Positions 1-9,853 of a stretch of 64,000 bases of DNA are shown one piece after another. Source of the DNA: Anastrepha obliqua (Eukaryota; Arthropoda; Insecta; Diptera; Tephritidae); contig NC_072892.1 of assembly GCF_027943255.1 (NCBI RefSeq), positions 163,000,792 to 163,064,791 on the forward strand. Direction: 5' to 3'. The number at the start of each line of letters is the position of its first letter. Position 1 is the first letter of the stretch. A model generated the notes under the pieces. The model was not told the DNA's origin, searched no databases, and was given only the letters and a program-made list of their open reading frames with translations. Both the position numbers and the translations under genes were made by a program.

Positions 1-240
1 AAAGTCATGGTAATATTTCGAAAAAACAAAACCTATCAACATTTCTTTCCGTCGCGAATTGTATAGTCTCCCTTTCGGCTTCTGCTCCCCAAGCACACTT
101 TTCCATACACTGCTGATTTTGTTCAAGGCTCTTAAGGTCATACCCAAATATCTTGGTCTCATCTGCAATGACTACTCGACGCATCGAGTCTCTCTCGTTG
201 CTCTGACAGATTTTCGATCAATTCCACGGTGCGTGTAAAA
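1..240 (-). pseudogene. mariner-like transposase fragment (catalytic region)
   Basis: On the minus strand, about positions 175-60 read VVIADETKIFGYDLKSLEQN followed by QCMEKC. This resembles the mariner stretch around the first catalytic aspartate (consensus GDETW.YGYDPESKEQS.QW). The fragment is cut by the window edge and has no open frame of useful length, so it is a dead copy. It may belong with the N-terminal-like piece at 750-1010, with LINE scraps inserted between, but that is inference. Confidence 0.5.
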
Positions 241-383
241 AAGTTCCCCTCGAAAAACACGTAAAAAACCAGCCAAATGAAATTTAATTACCACACCCCA
301 TGGCCGTTTTATCATTTTTCTTTCTTTTTCTAACCTAGCCTTATTCTACTTCGGAGGAGAGCCGACCTTCTTGTGCGAAATCT

Positions 384-590
384 TCAGGTCACGCGGTCCT
401 GAGTCGTCTCTTCGCTAACTTTTCTGCATCGCATGTCATTTTCCATGGTGTTTTTCCAGTTTGTTGATGGTTTACCTGGCCCTCTTTTCGGTACCTCCAT
501 ATGGAGCACTAGCCTCACTGTTTGAACCTCTGGCCTTCTCATTACATGACCGTACCAGTGTAAGCCCTTTCCTGGAGCTTGGTATGTTAA
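384..590 (-). mobile_element. non-LTR retrotransposon C-terminal tail fragment
   Basis: The minus-strand translation contains HWYGHVMRRPEVQTVRLVL and then KRGPGKPSTNW, close to a dibasic ND. This is the usual tail of RTE-like endonuclease/reverse transcriptases (RWYGHV.RRP, then KRGRGRP..RW). Only about 70 codons remain, with no 5' part and no 3' terminus that I can define. The subfamily is uncertain. Confidence 0.6.
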
Positions 591-745
591 ACAACGTTTG
601 GAGATCTTGGTATATATCCAGGCGTACGAAACTAAGAGTGTTTGAGTCAAATGCGCAGACTGTCATTCTGTAAGGATGTGAGACGTGGAACTCGACAATG
701 TGCGATATACAAACTTTGCATCATCAATCGTTGTCTTCGCAGGTT
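590..745 (+). mobile_element. LINE RT thumb fragment, opposite orientation
   Basis: The plus strand reads ISRRTKLRVFESNAQTVIL, a stop, then GCETWN. This matches the common LINE pattern KLRIFNTNVKSVLLYGCETW that follows the RT domain. It abuts a minus-strand tail fragment at 384-590, so two LINE scraps face opposite ways. It has a nonsense codon and no intact ends. Confidence 0.5.
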
Positions 746-749
746 TGTG

Positions 750-1010
750 CGCGTCTTCTGATCAAACACCATCTCCAACACTGATCTCTGGAGTATGACG
801 AAGTAGGTTCGGTGTCCTCTTAAAATAGGCTACGGTTGGCGACGGAAAGTCTATGCGGAACCCTTTTTCCCAGCTTTTTCCATGCGATGAGTTTAACCTC
901 TGATCTAACATATCGACTGTCAAATTTGGCTCAGCTTCCACGAGTTCGAGCAAGGCGTCGGAGTTAAAGACTTCAGCACGACCAGCATACGGGGCATCCT
1001 CCACGTCGCA
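750..1010 (-). pseudogene. mariner-like transposase N-terminal fragment
   Basis: A minus-strand frame of about 80 codons starts MEDAPYAGRAEVFNSDALLE and continues VEAEPNLTVDMLDQRLNSS. It is similar to the second helix-turn-helix and linker of mariner transposases (consensus VEDAPRSGRP..., DRH.T...IAE.LN.SH). The similarity fades after residue 45. It is a remnant without terminal repeats that I can see. Confidence 0.5.
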
Positions 1011-1529
1011 GTTTCGCAGTTACCACTTCAGAATCTTGAAAACCACTTTTACGCAGTCCTTACACTCACGGTATCCTCTCCGTGAACAGTGTTTATTTCT
1101 GCAGCAGCAGTTGTTGTATTTTTACCACTTTTATAAAAAAATACAAAATATGCCTCTTATACGCGTTCGAAGATTCCATTTTATTTTTTAACAACACGTG
1201 CTTCTATCGCGATTAAAATCACTTGTTGAATGCTCAATATATTAAAGAAAATATAAATAGTTCCGTTATATTCCGCGAATAATTTTTTGTATGCAAAAAT
1301 CGTACAGAAGTGAAATTATGGGTAAAATACGCCCGAACTTATAGACTGACCTGATAATTTATTATTTTTAATTATTTAATTTTTAATTATTTTTATTTAG
1401 TTTATGTCTTCCCTCGAGATTGTAAAGCATTTGTAAAAATTTGTTTCAAAAAACTGTCAAAGCTGTGTTTCATTCGGAATTATATATTAGATAATACCGA
1501 TATCGCAAGTTTCCACTTTCGCCTCCACA
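1011..1529. other. AT-rich DNA, nothing recognised
   Basis: This stretch is AT-rich, with short poly-T and attattttaatt-like low-complexity runs around 1360-1400. I see no coding frame, inverted repeat or RNA gene. Confidence 0.6.
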
Positions 1530-1912
1530 GAATTAATAATAAGCCTGATAATTTTCTTGTGTTCGATGTAAAATTCGAATTACAGTGATTTTAAATTCCT
1601 GTTTTTATTTTTTGCTTTTTTTATTTCTTTGTTTTTTCTTTTGCGGCGAATTTTGTGATCCCGTCGGAATTGCTAATAACTTTTTCCTGACGTGTTCACG
1701 ACGGAATTAATCATATGGCTGATAATTTTCGTGTGTTCAAAGAAAAATTCGAGTTATAGTGACTTAAAATTCCTGTTTTTATTTCTTTTTTTTTTTTGCT
1801 CCTTTTGGGGCGAATTTCGTGATCCCGTCGGAAATGTCAATAACTCATTCCCGCCGTTGCCCTGACCGAATTAATAATAGTTCTGATAATTTTCTCGTGT
1901 TCGAGTAGGCTC
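1530..1912. repeat. Tandem repeat, period ~164-174 bp, about 2.2 units
   Basis: The block gaattaat...ctgataattttc.tgtgttc recurs starting at about 1530, 1704 and 1868. Each of the first two units continues with aaaattcga, a T-rich run containing cctgtttttatt, and gcgaatttgtgatcccgtcgga-like sequence (seen twice). Units differ by point changes and T-tract length. The third unit is partial. Confidence 0.8.
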
Positions 1913-2336
1913 CGGACATGTGCCAACAATTGGTTATCAACATTTATGATTCAACTATCTATGTTCTAGATACTTTTTCAAATTATAAATCTATTTACCA
2001 TAGCAGTACATACATATTTACATACACTCTAATTTTAGGGAATCTATTGCATTTTTTCAATTATTTCATTTTAATTTCTCTATATAACTTAACCACAGTA
2101 ACTATTTAACTTGCATTAGTTTGAGTGTAGATGCCTACAGCCATTCACATAATATCCACTATTTGCAACAGTAAATGCTACAACATTGAGTACTCAAAAT
2201 GGGGAGGGAGGTGTGTTTTCTCTCTCTCTGCCTTTTATCTGTGGCCTCTGCGCCACTCTCATTTTCATTTGCAGTTACTGCTCCATTGTTGTTTCTCAAT
2301 TCCTCAGAGCGCAGAATCTGCAACTGCGCTTGCGAT
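1913..2336. other. Unassigned flank of the hAT insertion
   Basis: No coding motif is convincing here. The right part is rich in ctctctct. The last eight bases (2329-2336, cttgcgat) are the left target-site duplication of the hAT element that follows. Confidence 0.55.
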
Positions 2337-5101
2337 CAGGGTTGCCACTAAAAAAAAAAATTTCCGACCAAATTACAAACCAAATCGGACCAAATCCGAG
2401 GAAAAATGCCCAAAATTTTTTTTTGTCAAGAATCAACTTGAAATGAATTCATTTGCTTATTATTGATATGTTGTTATATGTTTTTAACATATACATGAAG
2501 GTACATAAGTATTTATACATAGATACATACATATACATATGAGATCAATGCATTATAGTCTTGTAAAAAATCACATTACTTTAAAACTAACACTTAAATG
2601 TACGTTTATACATGTAAGAAATTGCAGCTGTTCAAAACAACCGCTAAAATAAATAAATATTACAAAAAAAAATCTCTTTTTACTGACCACACATAGTGGG
2701 GACTTTTCACATTGACGAGCTCTTTACATAGCATGATGCTATTAATACTACTTATTTCTAGTCGGTTACGTAGTTTCGTTTTAATTAGAGAAAGCGTTGA
2801 AAATTTTCTTTCAGCCGCGGCAGAGCTGTGTGGAAGTGAAAGTAAATTAAAAATGAAATCGGATAATTCGGCAAAGCTTCTTTGATTGATACCATTTTTC
2901 AATAAGCTCACCTTCGACCAAAATGTGTCTATATCCATATCAGCAGAAAGATTTACATCACTCAACCTTAACAAATTCCACTGACTTGTAATTTGGTCAG
3001 GGTCGCAATCCACTAACTCACTGAATGTAAGTATCAACGGGAGTATCTGCAAATCTTCCTGCGATAAGACTTTAGCCGGTGTAATTATTTGTAACATTTT
3101 AATATCTTCACGATTGAAATCAAACCGATTGTTAATTTGGTTTAAGAGCTCGACATAGAAAGAAAGTATATTTCTCTTTACTTCAATTATATCATCTTCA
3201 CTTAAGTGTTTTGTCATAAATATCTCCGCTTTAGTTCCTACGAAAATATCACGCAATGGCTTTTGATTGCTTTCACTTCTAAAGTCAATATTTGTTTCCT
3301 TAATGCAAACATCGTGTTTAACAAAATTATTTATAATTAAAAGATAAATAGATTTCATATTGGAATATAAGTATGGCAGTCGGGAACTCTCCGATTGAAA
3401 ATCTTTGTTGAGGTTATTAATTATAGGTAATATGTATGTTAAAAACAAAAAATAACACTTGGTGTTTGCGCACATTTCTTCTGCTAATTGCGCAGGGCGA
3501 ATGCCATTCACTTCGTAAAAGCAAGAAATAAAATATAACTTTAAGCTGTCCCACTGTTCAATAAGCCGTGCAACTACACCCTCCAACGACAGCCATCGAG
3601 TCTGTGAGACTCCCAATATTTTGTGAGGCTCAACTGAACAATATTCTTGAAATTCCTTCAAATCATTGATCCTTTTGGAGCTATGCGAAAAATAATTATA
3701 AATGTTACGGCACAGAAAATCAATGCTTTTCGGCAGATGTCTGCTGGCATAACTTGTGCATAAATGAAGTGAATGGCAAGTGCATGTCATAAAAAAAAAA
3801 TTTGTTAAGCAATGCTTTAACACCTCCTGCATCACCTGCCATAACATTTGCACCGTCTGTTGCCAAGCCGATAATATTCTTAAGTGGTATATTATTGGTA
3901 TTGAAAAATTGTTTTATGAGCTGAAAAATAGAAACTGCGTCTGACTTGGTAACTTCTAACAAAGCAAGAAACCTATCCTGTACCACTCGTGCACTGTCAA
4001 CAAACCTTGCTACCAAAACTAAGCTTTTCGTGGTACTAATATCTGTTGTTTCATCAGCGATAAGAGAAAACTTCGTATTTCGTAGCGTTTCAAATACTCG
4101 ATCATTGGCCTTCTTTCCAATAATCTCGGCGATCTGCGTTGACTTTGTCCTACCACATTTAATCAGCTTGGCGATACTAGAATCTGGACAGCACTCCACC
4201 AACAACGCTGGCAAATATTCCATTATCAAAAATGGCAGATTATGGGTTATGCAAAACATCACAAGTGCGAATTCGGCATTTCTTACTGTTATATGTTGTT
4301 TTTCTTGTTCAGGATCATAAAACATTTCAAGCGTATGTTGCTTTTTGCGCGATTCGCAGTTTCGGATATGTGTCGCAGTTTTCTCATGAACTTTCAGGTG
4401 AGCGTTGTGGTTATCTATAGCTTTCTCACAAGCAACACAAAAAGCAGATCCATCCTTGTTTTGTAGCCAATCGAATGATTGTAGCCATTCGGCTCTAAAC
4501 TTGCGTTTGTAATTTTCATTTTGATTCACGTCAACGCTGTGAAAAATAATATGAAAAACACAATTAAAATATGTCAATGTCCTGTGCCATGTATGTTTTA
4601 ATAAAACTACCTGCCCGATGGCTGCTCTACCGTGGTTGACTTCGGTTTTTTGATTAAGAACCTGAAACGAAATTAAATAGTTTTTTTGGTATTTGTATCA
4701 TATCATTTAATTATAAAATTACTTACTTTTCCATTTTGATAAATTCACCTGCGCCTGCTGTTTGTCAATTTGTAGGGATGTGTATAGTTAAAAGTTAAAG
4801 GTAACGTACGATTATTGTATGTCGATTTATCGAACAATCTGAATTATAGCGAAGTTATATAAGGTGAGTGCAAGACACCACTTCTTCACGTCTTTTGTCA
4901 GTGTTTATGTGAACATTAAGTTCGAGCTGTGTTTCATTAACATTAAAAAAACTTTACACTGAACAGATGTAGCAATTTGTAGCTACTAAACAAATTGTGC
5001 CCGCTTACAAAACGGACCAAAATTTTAATTAGATGCCCATCGGCCCAAAATAAATTTTTTGGACCAGATTTGGTCCGAAATGCCCAATTTCGGCAACCCT
5101 G
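2337..5101 (-). mobile_element. hAT transposon, near-complete (2,765 bp)
   Basis: The ends are CAGGGTTGCC (2337-2346) and its complement GGCAACCCTG (5092-5101), a typical hAT terminal inverted repeat. It is flanked by a perfect 8-bp duplication, cttgcgat, at 2329-2336 and 5102-5109. The ends also share subterminal GGACCAAAT/TGGTCC words. One transposase gene runs on the minus strand across most of the element. Perfect TSDs and only one visible lesion indicate a fairly recent insertion. Superfamily assignment is firm; the subfamily is not determined. Confidence 0.95.
2660..4734 (-). pseudogene. hAT transposase, three exons, one frameshift
   Basis: This would cut and paste the element in the nucleus. 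Exon 1 (4734-4727) starts MEK and ends at a GTAAGT donor. Exon 2 (4661-4611) follows a TTTCAG acceptor. Exon 3 starts at 4536 after CACAG. All three join in one frame, giving a start of MEKFLIKKPKSTTVEQPSG. Exon 3 encodes a BED-type zinc finger (W...W, CVAC, then H...H; about residues 30-75), ADETTD as the first catalytic site, LATDGANVMAG as the second, and near the C terminus the dimerisation block SSAAAERKFSTLSLIKTK with the likely catalytic Glu. The frame breaks at a ten-A run (3791-3800; poly-T in the gene), consistent with one extra base. Without that break, the protein would be about 640 residues, normal for hAT. The splice reading is by eye. Confidence 0.85.
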
Positions 5102-5109
5102 CTTGCGAT

Positions 5110-5860
5110 AATAATAAAATAACAGAAATGAAGACTGTTCTTTCCACTCTCTCTCTCGTTACTATGTAGAAGCGGGCGGTTCGCCTTCTAAATTTCAGCA
5201 TCTACGCCATTATTCAGAGTAATATTTCTTTCTTACTGTTTTGTGTTAAATGTGGACTTATTTAATATAATAAAAGCAACTCATTTAATAATAATATTAA
5301 AAAAAGGTAGGTATATTTGATCTCAGTTAAGCTATGGCACCTGAAATTATGTTACAAAATATCGGCAGGTTCAGTTCATATTAATAACAGTTTCGAGTTG
5401 AAGCCAAGTATGTTCAAGGCTTATTGTACATTAGTCCTTGGTGCACCAGCATTGCGCTGACTCTTTTAATTTTACATTATTTTGAAGTAGATGTAAAAAG
5501 TAAAAAGATGCATCATTTTACGTAAAATTTTCATAAAATATCTTTTTGTGATAAAATCAGGATGCAATTGTTTTCAATCATAGCATTACAGCAGTATCTG
5601 CTTTAACATTTTAACAAATAGAAAAAGCAAAGGTTTTCTATAAAAAATTTGATGTCAACTGTATTCCAACAAAATTACGGACTTTAGCTGTCCCTTACTT
5701 GAGGCTCGTATTGTAATCACAGGTGTGGTAACCTAACAAAAACAAAAAAAACACAGAACAGATCAAATCAGTTAACTTAGTGATGTCACCTGGCGATTGC
5801 TCCGCGAACTTTTAGATCAAGGTGATATTCCCCCTTATTCTTTGCAATTTTTTTTAAATC
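5110..5860. other. Unassigned right flank of the hAT
   Basis: AT-rich sequence with no convincing reading frame or repeat structure. The first eight bases of the right flank (5102-5109) are the hAT target-site duplication. Confidence 0.5.
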
Positions 5861-5864
5861 ATTA

Positions 5865-7405
5865 ATCTTTTAGTTATTTTTATTTCCGAAGGCTTCGATC
5901 TGAACTCTGACCATTCACCGATCCTTTTAGAAATATCAGAAAATGCGGTAGTAAATAAAACGTCTCCTCGTCTATTTAATAACTTCACCGACTGGCAGTA
6001 TTTCCAACTGCAATTGGAAGCTGCAGTGGTAGACATCAACCGTATCCTGACCATTGATGATCTTGATTATGCCGAGCTTCAATTCACGCAAATAATGGCA
6101 CAGAAAAAAAGTGGGTACACATAACAGAAGTGAAACTTTCAAGGCAGACAAGGAAAGAGGAAGAGACCCGAGAGAGAATGAGAGAGAGAGAGAGAAAGAA
6201 TATATATCTAAATAAATTCACAACATTTGCAGAGAATACAAATAGACAAAATTTACAAAAAACGGAGAAGGCTCGACCGGTGTAGGTAAACTCCGGACAC
6301 AAACTGTGACAACAAAGCGCACTACTCCGAGCGTTTATCACCCGCAGAAACGCAGCGATTCCAGGATCACAGCAAAGGCACAAATTACCGCAGGGCAATA
6401 CCAATAAATCCGCACTAGCACTTTATAGTACGCACAAGCACTAGCCAGGAAACGGAGAGAAGCGCCAAAAAGTAGGCACCAAAAAAACTCCAACAAAATT
6501 GGGACCAAAAAACGCCCCAAACAGTAGGCACCAAAACTATATTTCCCATAAGTTTTCACCAATAAACAAGCGCCAAAAAGTAGGCAGTGTTATTTTTCAC
6601 TAGAAATTACCAACGACAAGGAAAAACTCAGGAAAAATAGCCTAAAGGGTATCTAAGATATATATAAGGTATAGCTCTCTCTCTCTCTCCTTTTCCTCTA
6701 CGTTATATCTTTTTCCCCTCTCGCGGAACGAAAATGCAAAAACGTTGCATGGCCTTGAAATTTTACTCTCCATTCTCGCTCGTCCATCGACGCCTAAGAA
6801 GTTTCACTTCAAAAATACCCATCATATGATATATCAAGACGCTGATAAATAAAACACGAAAATCTAGACGTCGTTGGCAGCAAACCTGATATCCTGAAGA
6901 CAAATTGAAACTCAACCAAATAACAAAACAACTACACGTTCAAAATCTGACTTTGAAAAATGATAATTTCAATCAATTTCTTAATGGCCCCACATCTGAT
7001 AAATCCACTACTTCTTATTGAAGGCAGCAAAGTCATTCAATCGTCCGATAAAATACATAGCACCCATCAAAATAAATGATACCCAATGCGCAAAAACCAA
7101 CCAAGTAAATTTATTTGCAGAGAATCTTCGTAAAACCTTCTTTGCCAATGATGGACCTGAAGATATTGACATCGCGTCAAATTGGGTTGAAGGTGATATC
7201 AGCATTGAGCCTGTTAGTAGCGAAAAAGTACTAAGCGAAATTTTCAAAATGAAAGCAAAAAAATTGCCTGGTTTCGACCTCATAACTGCAGAAATTCTTC
7301 AGAGACTGCCCAATAATTGTATTACTTGTCTGGCTCAATTGATCAATTTGTGTTTTATGTTAAAATATGTCCCTATGTACCGGAAGGCAGCAGAAGTAAT
7401 TATAA
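5865..7405 (+). mobile_element. Jockey-clade LINE remnant, split by an insertion
   Basis: Two plus-strand parts belong together. At 5865-6105 the frame reads FDLNSDHSPILLEIS, the SDHxP motif at the end of the apurinic-type endonuclease. From 6826 the linker resumes with NKTRKSRRRWQQT. Then 7018-7405 reads KAKKLPGFDLITAEILQRL and LKYVPMYRKAAEVI, the first RT blocks of Jockey elements (KAPGFDLITGEIL..., VP..WK.AEVI). Frameshifts occur near 7015, and the RT palm is lost at the MITE at 7410. A further insertion occupies about 6111-6825. Confidence 0.8.
6111..6825. mobile_element. Non-autonomous DNA element inside the Jockey copy
   Basis: The segment between the two Jockey parts starts TGGGTACACATAACAGAAG then TGAAACTT, and ends with the near-complement AAGTTTCACTTC...TACCCA, an imperfect ~30-bp terminal inverted repeat. 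Inside, the word AAGCGCCAAAAAGTAGGCA occurs at about 6463 and 6570, with a related AGTAGGCACC in between. GA and CT dinucleotide runs lie near 6180-6200 and 6673-6690. There is no coding capacity and no clear TSD, so I cannot give the superfamily. Confidence 0.55.
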
Positions 7406-7409
7406 TATA

Positions 7410-7554
7410 TTTTTCCCCCGGGCCCGCAGTTTTCAGAGGGGCCCGGACTCGAGGCTCACTATAACATAATACGCATTTTGATAAATAAAAAAAAATTGAA
7501 GGGGCCCGCACCTCAAGTTTCCCCCGGGGCCCGAATACTCTCTCCACGGCCCTG
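7410..7554. mobile_element. GC-rich hAT-type MITE, copy 1
   Basis: The right end reads CACGGCCCTG (complement CAGGGCCGTG, hAT-like). Arms of CCCCCGGGCCCG and CCCCGGGGCCCG flank an AT-rich core. The same layout and words (CAGAGGGGCCCGGACTCGAG) recur in copy 2 at 38343-38511. The left terminus is less clear than in copy 2. It ends the Jockey RT similarity. Confidence 0.7.
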
Positions 7555-7562
7555 TTGATCAG

Positions 7563-7885
7563 TGATGACAAAAAAGCAGGATAATGAGATGGTGCGACTT
7601 TTTAAGCGGAACCCTTCTTTGTGACTACGCCAAGCACGATCAGTTCTTGCTAAAAAGGGAATAGATAGCAGTATCAACACCAACGAACGTCGACTGAAGG
7701 AGGCAAACATATCCTACCGTCCCACATCATCAAAACCACAGCTCTCAGAAAAACACATTGAGAAACAACAAAACAAGAACATGATGTCTTAGTAATGGAC
7801 TGGCCTTCCCAGTCCCCAGACGCCAACCTCATTGAAAATGTGTGGGGAACTATGAAAACGCACCTTACCGGAAGGTCAGTCCGTC
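7563..7885 (+). pseudogene. Tc1-like transposase, internally deleted
   Basis: Plus-strand frames give LRQARSVLAKKGIDSSINTN, then RRLKEANISYRPTSSKPQLS. This is the paired-like DNA-binding domain of Tc1 transposases. After about 50 bases the frame jumps to MDWPSQSPDANLIENVWGTM, the block holding the third catalytic residue. The roughly 150 residues with the first two acidic residues are missing. A second copy at 39975-40330 shows the same joint, so the deletion derivative itself seems to have multiplied. Confidence 0.8.
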
Positions 7886-8080
7886 GAAGTAATATGGCTC
7901 CATTGCATTTTTCCGAATTTCAAGGTAAGCAAGCTTATCCATTTTGCCATTTATTCTCCCCTTTGGGCCAACTCCATTCCAAGACAATGATCCCCAAACT
8001 TTCAAGTTATACCCACGGTTATTTTCGACAGTAGCATATTTTTCTGCTGACACGCCCATACGATTTGTTTTTATTAAGGC
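7880..8080 (-). pseudogene. Tc1-like transposase core fragment (second family)
   Basis: On the minus strand the frame reads LKVWGSLSWNGVGPKGRING then KMDKLAYLEIRKNAMEPY, the Tc1 core around VWG.FSWNGVGPL..I.G.MD. It points against the fragment at 7563-7885 and is a different family from 8080-8640. No ends are recognisable. Confidence 0.7.
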
Positions 8081-8640
8081 GTCTTCGCGAAAATCTGCTT
8101 GATATATTTAGGCAGTTTTCGGGCACTTGTATGCAAGTTTTCTTTTAAAATATTAAAGGAAAGTGATTTCTCCATAAAACCATCAATAAATACATGAGTA
8201 TCCATGCCTGCCGCTAATATACACCTCTATACCATTACACCCCCACCACCATGTTTCACTGTACTTAATGTATTGATTTTTTCGAAGTCAGTATTGGGGT
8301 TTCGACAGACTCCAATCTTTCCAACCGATTAAAATATGTTGAACTGCACCAGAAATCAAGTGGCTCGTTTTTATATTCCTTTGCAAACTCCAGCCTTTTT
8401 TATGAACTGTGTAGATGCGTGAGTTTTTCGGGCCGTTCGGGAGCTATATCAGACACGTTTTAAGGCTCTGCGAACTGTTTGCGGATGGACTTTTTAACTA
8501 ATCTCTTCACGAACTGCTGCATACACCCTTTATGTTGTTGGAATTTTTTTATTATTTTTCATTTTTCTTATTATGATGAACGCCATCATCACTCAAGGTC
8601 AATTTGCGAGATCTTCCAGTATGGTGTCGGCTTTTAAAAT
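8080..8640 (-). pseudogene. Tc1-like transposase fragment (third family)
   Basis: On the minus strand, about 8640-8580 reads HHTGRSRKLTLSDDG, the GRPRKLT hinge of the Tc1 DNA-binding domain. About 8290-8100 reads TVKHGGGGVMV, a stop, then FIDGFMEKSLSFNILKENL, matching TVKHGGGSVMVWG and ...FIDG.M...Y..IL..NL. Stops and shifts break the frame. The N-terminal side is cut by SINE copy 1. Confidence 0.75.
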
Positions 8641-8654
8641 TTATTTCTCCATTA

Positions 8655-8990
8655 TATACATATATATACATATATATATATAATTGGCGCGTACACCCTT
8701 TTTGGGTGTTTGGCCGAGCTGCTCCTCCTATTGGTGGTGTGCGTCTTGATTTTATTCCACAAATGGAGGGACCTACAGTTTCAAACCGACTCCGAATGGC
8801 AGACATTTTTATGAGGAGCTTTTTCATGGCAGAAATACATTCGGAGGTTTGCCATTGCCTGCCGAGGGGCGACCGCTATTAGAAAAATGTTTTTCTTAAT
8901 TTGGTGTTTCACCGAGATTCGAACCGACGTTCTCTCTCTGAATTCCGAATGGTGGTCAGGCACCCACCCATTCGGCAACGGCGGCCGCCT
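8655..8990 (-). mobile_element. tRNA-derived SINE, copy 1 (full length, minus)
   Basis: On the minus strand it begins about 8990 with a tRNA-like head: a box A-like region (TTGCCGAATGGGTGGG) and box B GGTTCGAATCTC at 8925-8914. The body contains GCCTGCCGAGGGGCGACC (plus-strand text) and ends in GGGTGTACGCGCCAATT, followed by a (TA)n tail (8655-8681). The boxes would recruit RNA polymerase III; a LINE would supply the reverse transcriptase. Four more copies occur in this window. Confidence 0.9.
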
Positions 8991-9402
8991 ATTCTCCATT
9001 AAAACACTTAATTATGAATAGTAAAAGAGTCAAACCACGTCAACTGGGCCCCGAAATTTCCATCAAATTACCGATTTTAAAATCAAATGCATTTTTGGAT
9101 AGAGAATTTGTCACATAATAATTGCTGTGAATAGTTTTTTTTTTATTTCGCTTTTTGTTTATGTCATCAACAATTGCATTTTTTTGCACGATATTCTTGT
9201 AAAATCAATATCTCAGAAACTACAATTGATAATTTGATGAAACTTATTTCGGTTACCGAAAAATGTTTACTCTATCGATTAAACTGTGTATTTGTTGAAA
9301 CAATAATTTTTAGCAATAATTTTTTATAAACAATCGCAATTATTATATATTTGCGTTCTTCACGCTCTAAATGGACAATATTACAGTCCGATTAAGCGCA
9401 CA

Positions 9403-9853
9403 ATGCTCACCTTTAAGATATCGAATTTTTTGTCAGTCGATGCTCTACGCACAGTATCGAACGGACTTGCGCGCGTAAATGTAAATTTCAAACAATATAT
9501 CGGTAAATACGTTTGCAAATCATGTCGTATGAAGATATATAGAGATGAAAGTGTTACTGAAAATGCAGCGTATATACGTCCAAGTCCACAGTGGGTATAA
9601 TCTTGATATTAATATCTATTTAGGTATATATTGTGCATCGAATAGTTATTATTTAAGCAAATAAAGTCAATAAGTTCTCAAAAGAAAATGTTGATTAATT
9701 TTTTCTAGTGCTGACCAAGGAGCAGCAGACGATGAATCTGAAGTTTCTTCTGATGCAAAAGAATGTTCGGATAGTGAAGTTGATTTTGAAAACCAGGAAA
9801 TTCATAATGACCCGAAATTAGAAAAGTGAACAATATTTTACAGGAACTTGGTG
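9403..9853 (+). pseudogene. 5' exons of the unnamed element gene (left arm)
   Basis: The first exon (9403 to about 9590) encodes a 65-residue start with VNFKQYIGKYVCKSCRMKIY, containing a CxxC pair. A possible intron ends at TTTTTTCTAG (about 9709). The next exon encodes ADDESEVSSDAKECSDSEVD then FENQEI, an acidic stretch. After EKVNNILQELG the sequence turns over into the inverted copy. I do not recognise a named domain; the CxxC could bind zinc. The donor site is not certain. Confidence 0.55.

Noticed and set aside
2131..2466. A 111-codon plus-strand frame crossing 2337
   Set aside because: It runs across the left hAT end and TSD, so it cannot be an original gene.
6084..6562. Two minus-strand frames of 74-106 codons with Cys/Phe/Leu-rich, membrane-like sequence
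   Set aside because: They lie inside the non-autonomous insertion in the Jockey copy; composition comes from repeated CCAAAAAG words.
8914..8990. tRNA gene suggested by box A/box B
   Set aside because: The sequence is part of a repeated SINE head; the tRNA fold is incomplete and it is followed by the common SINE body.
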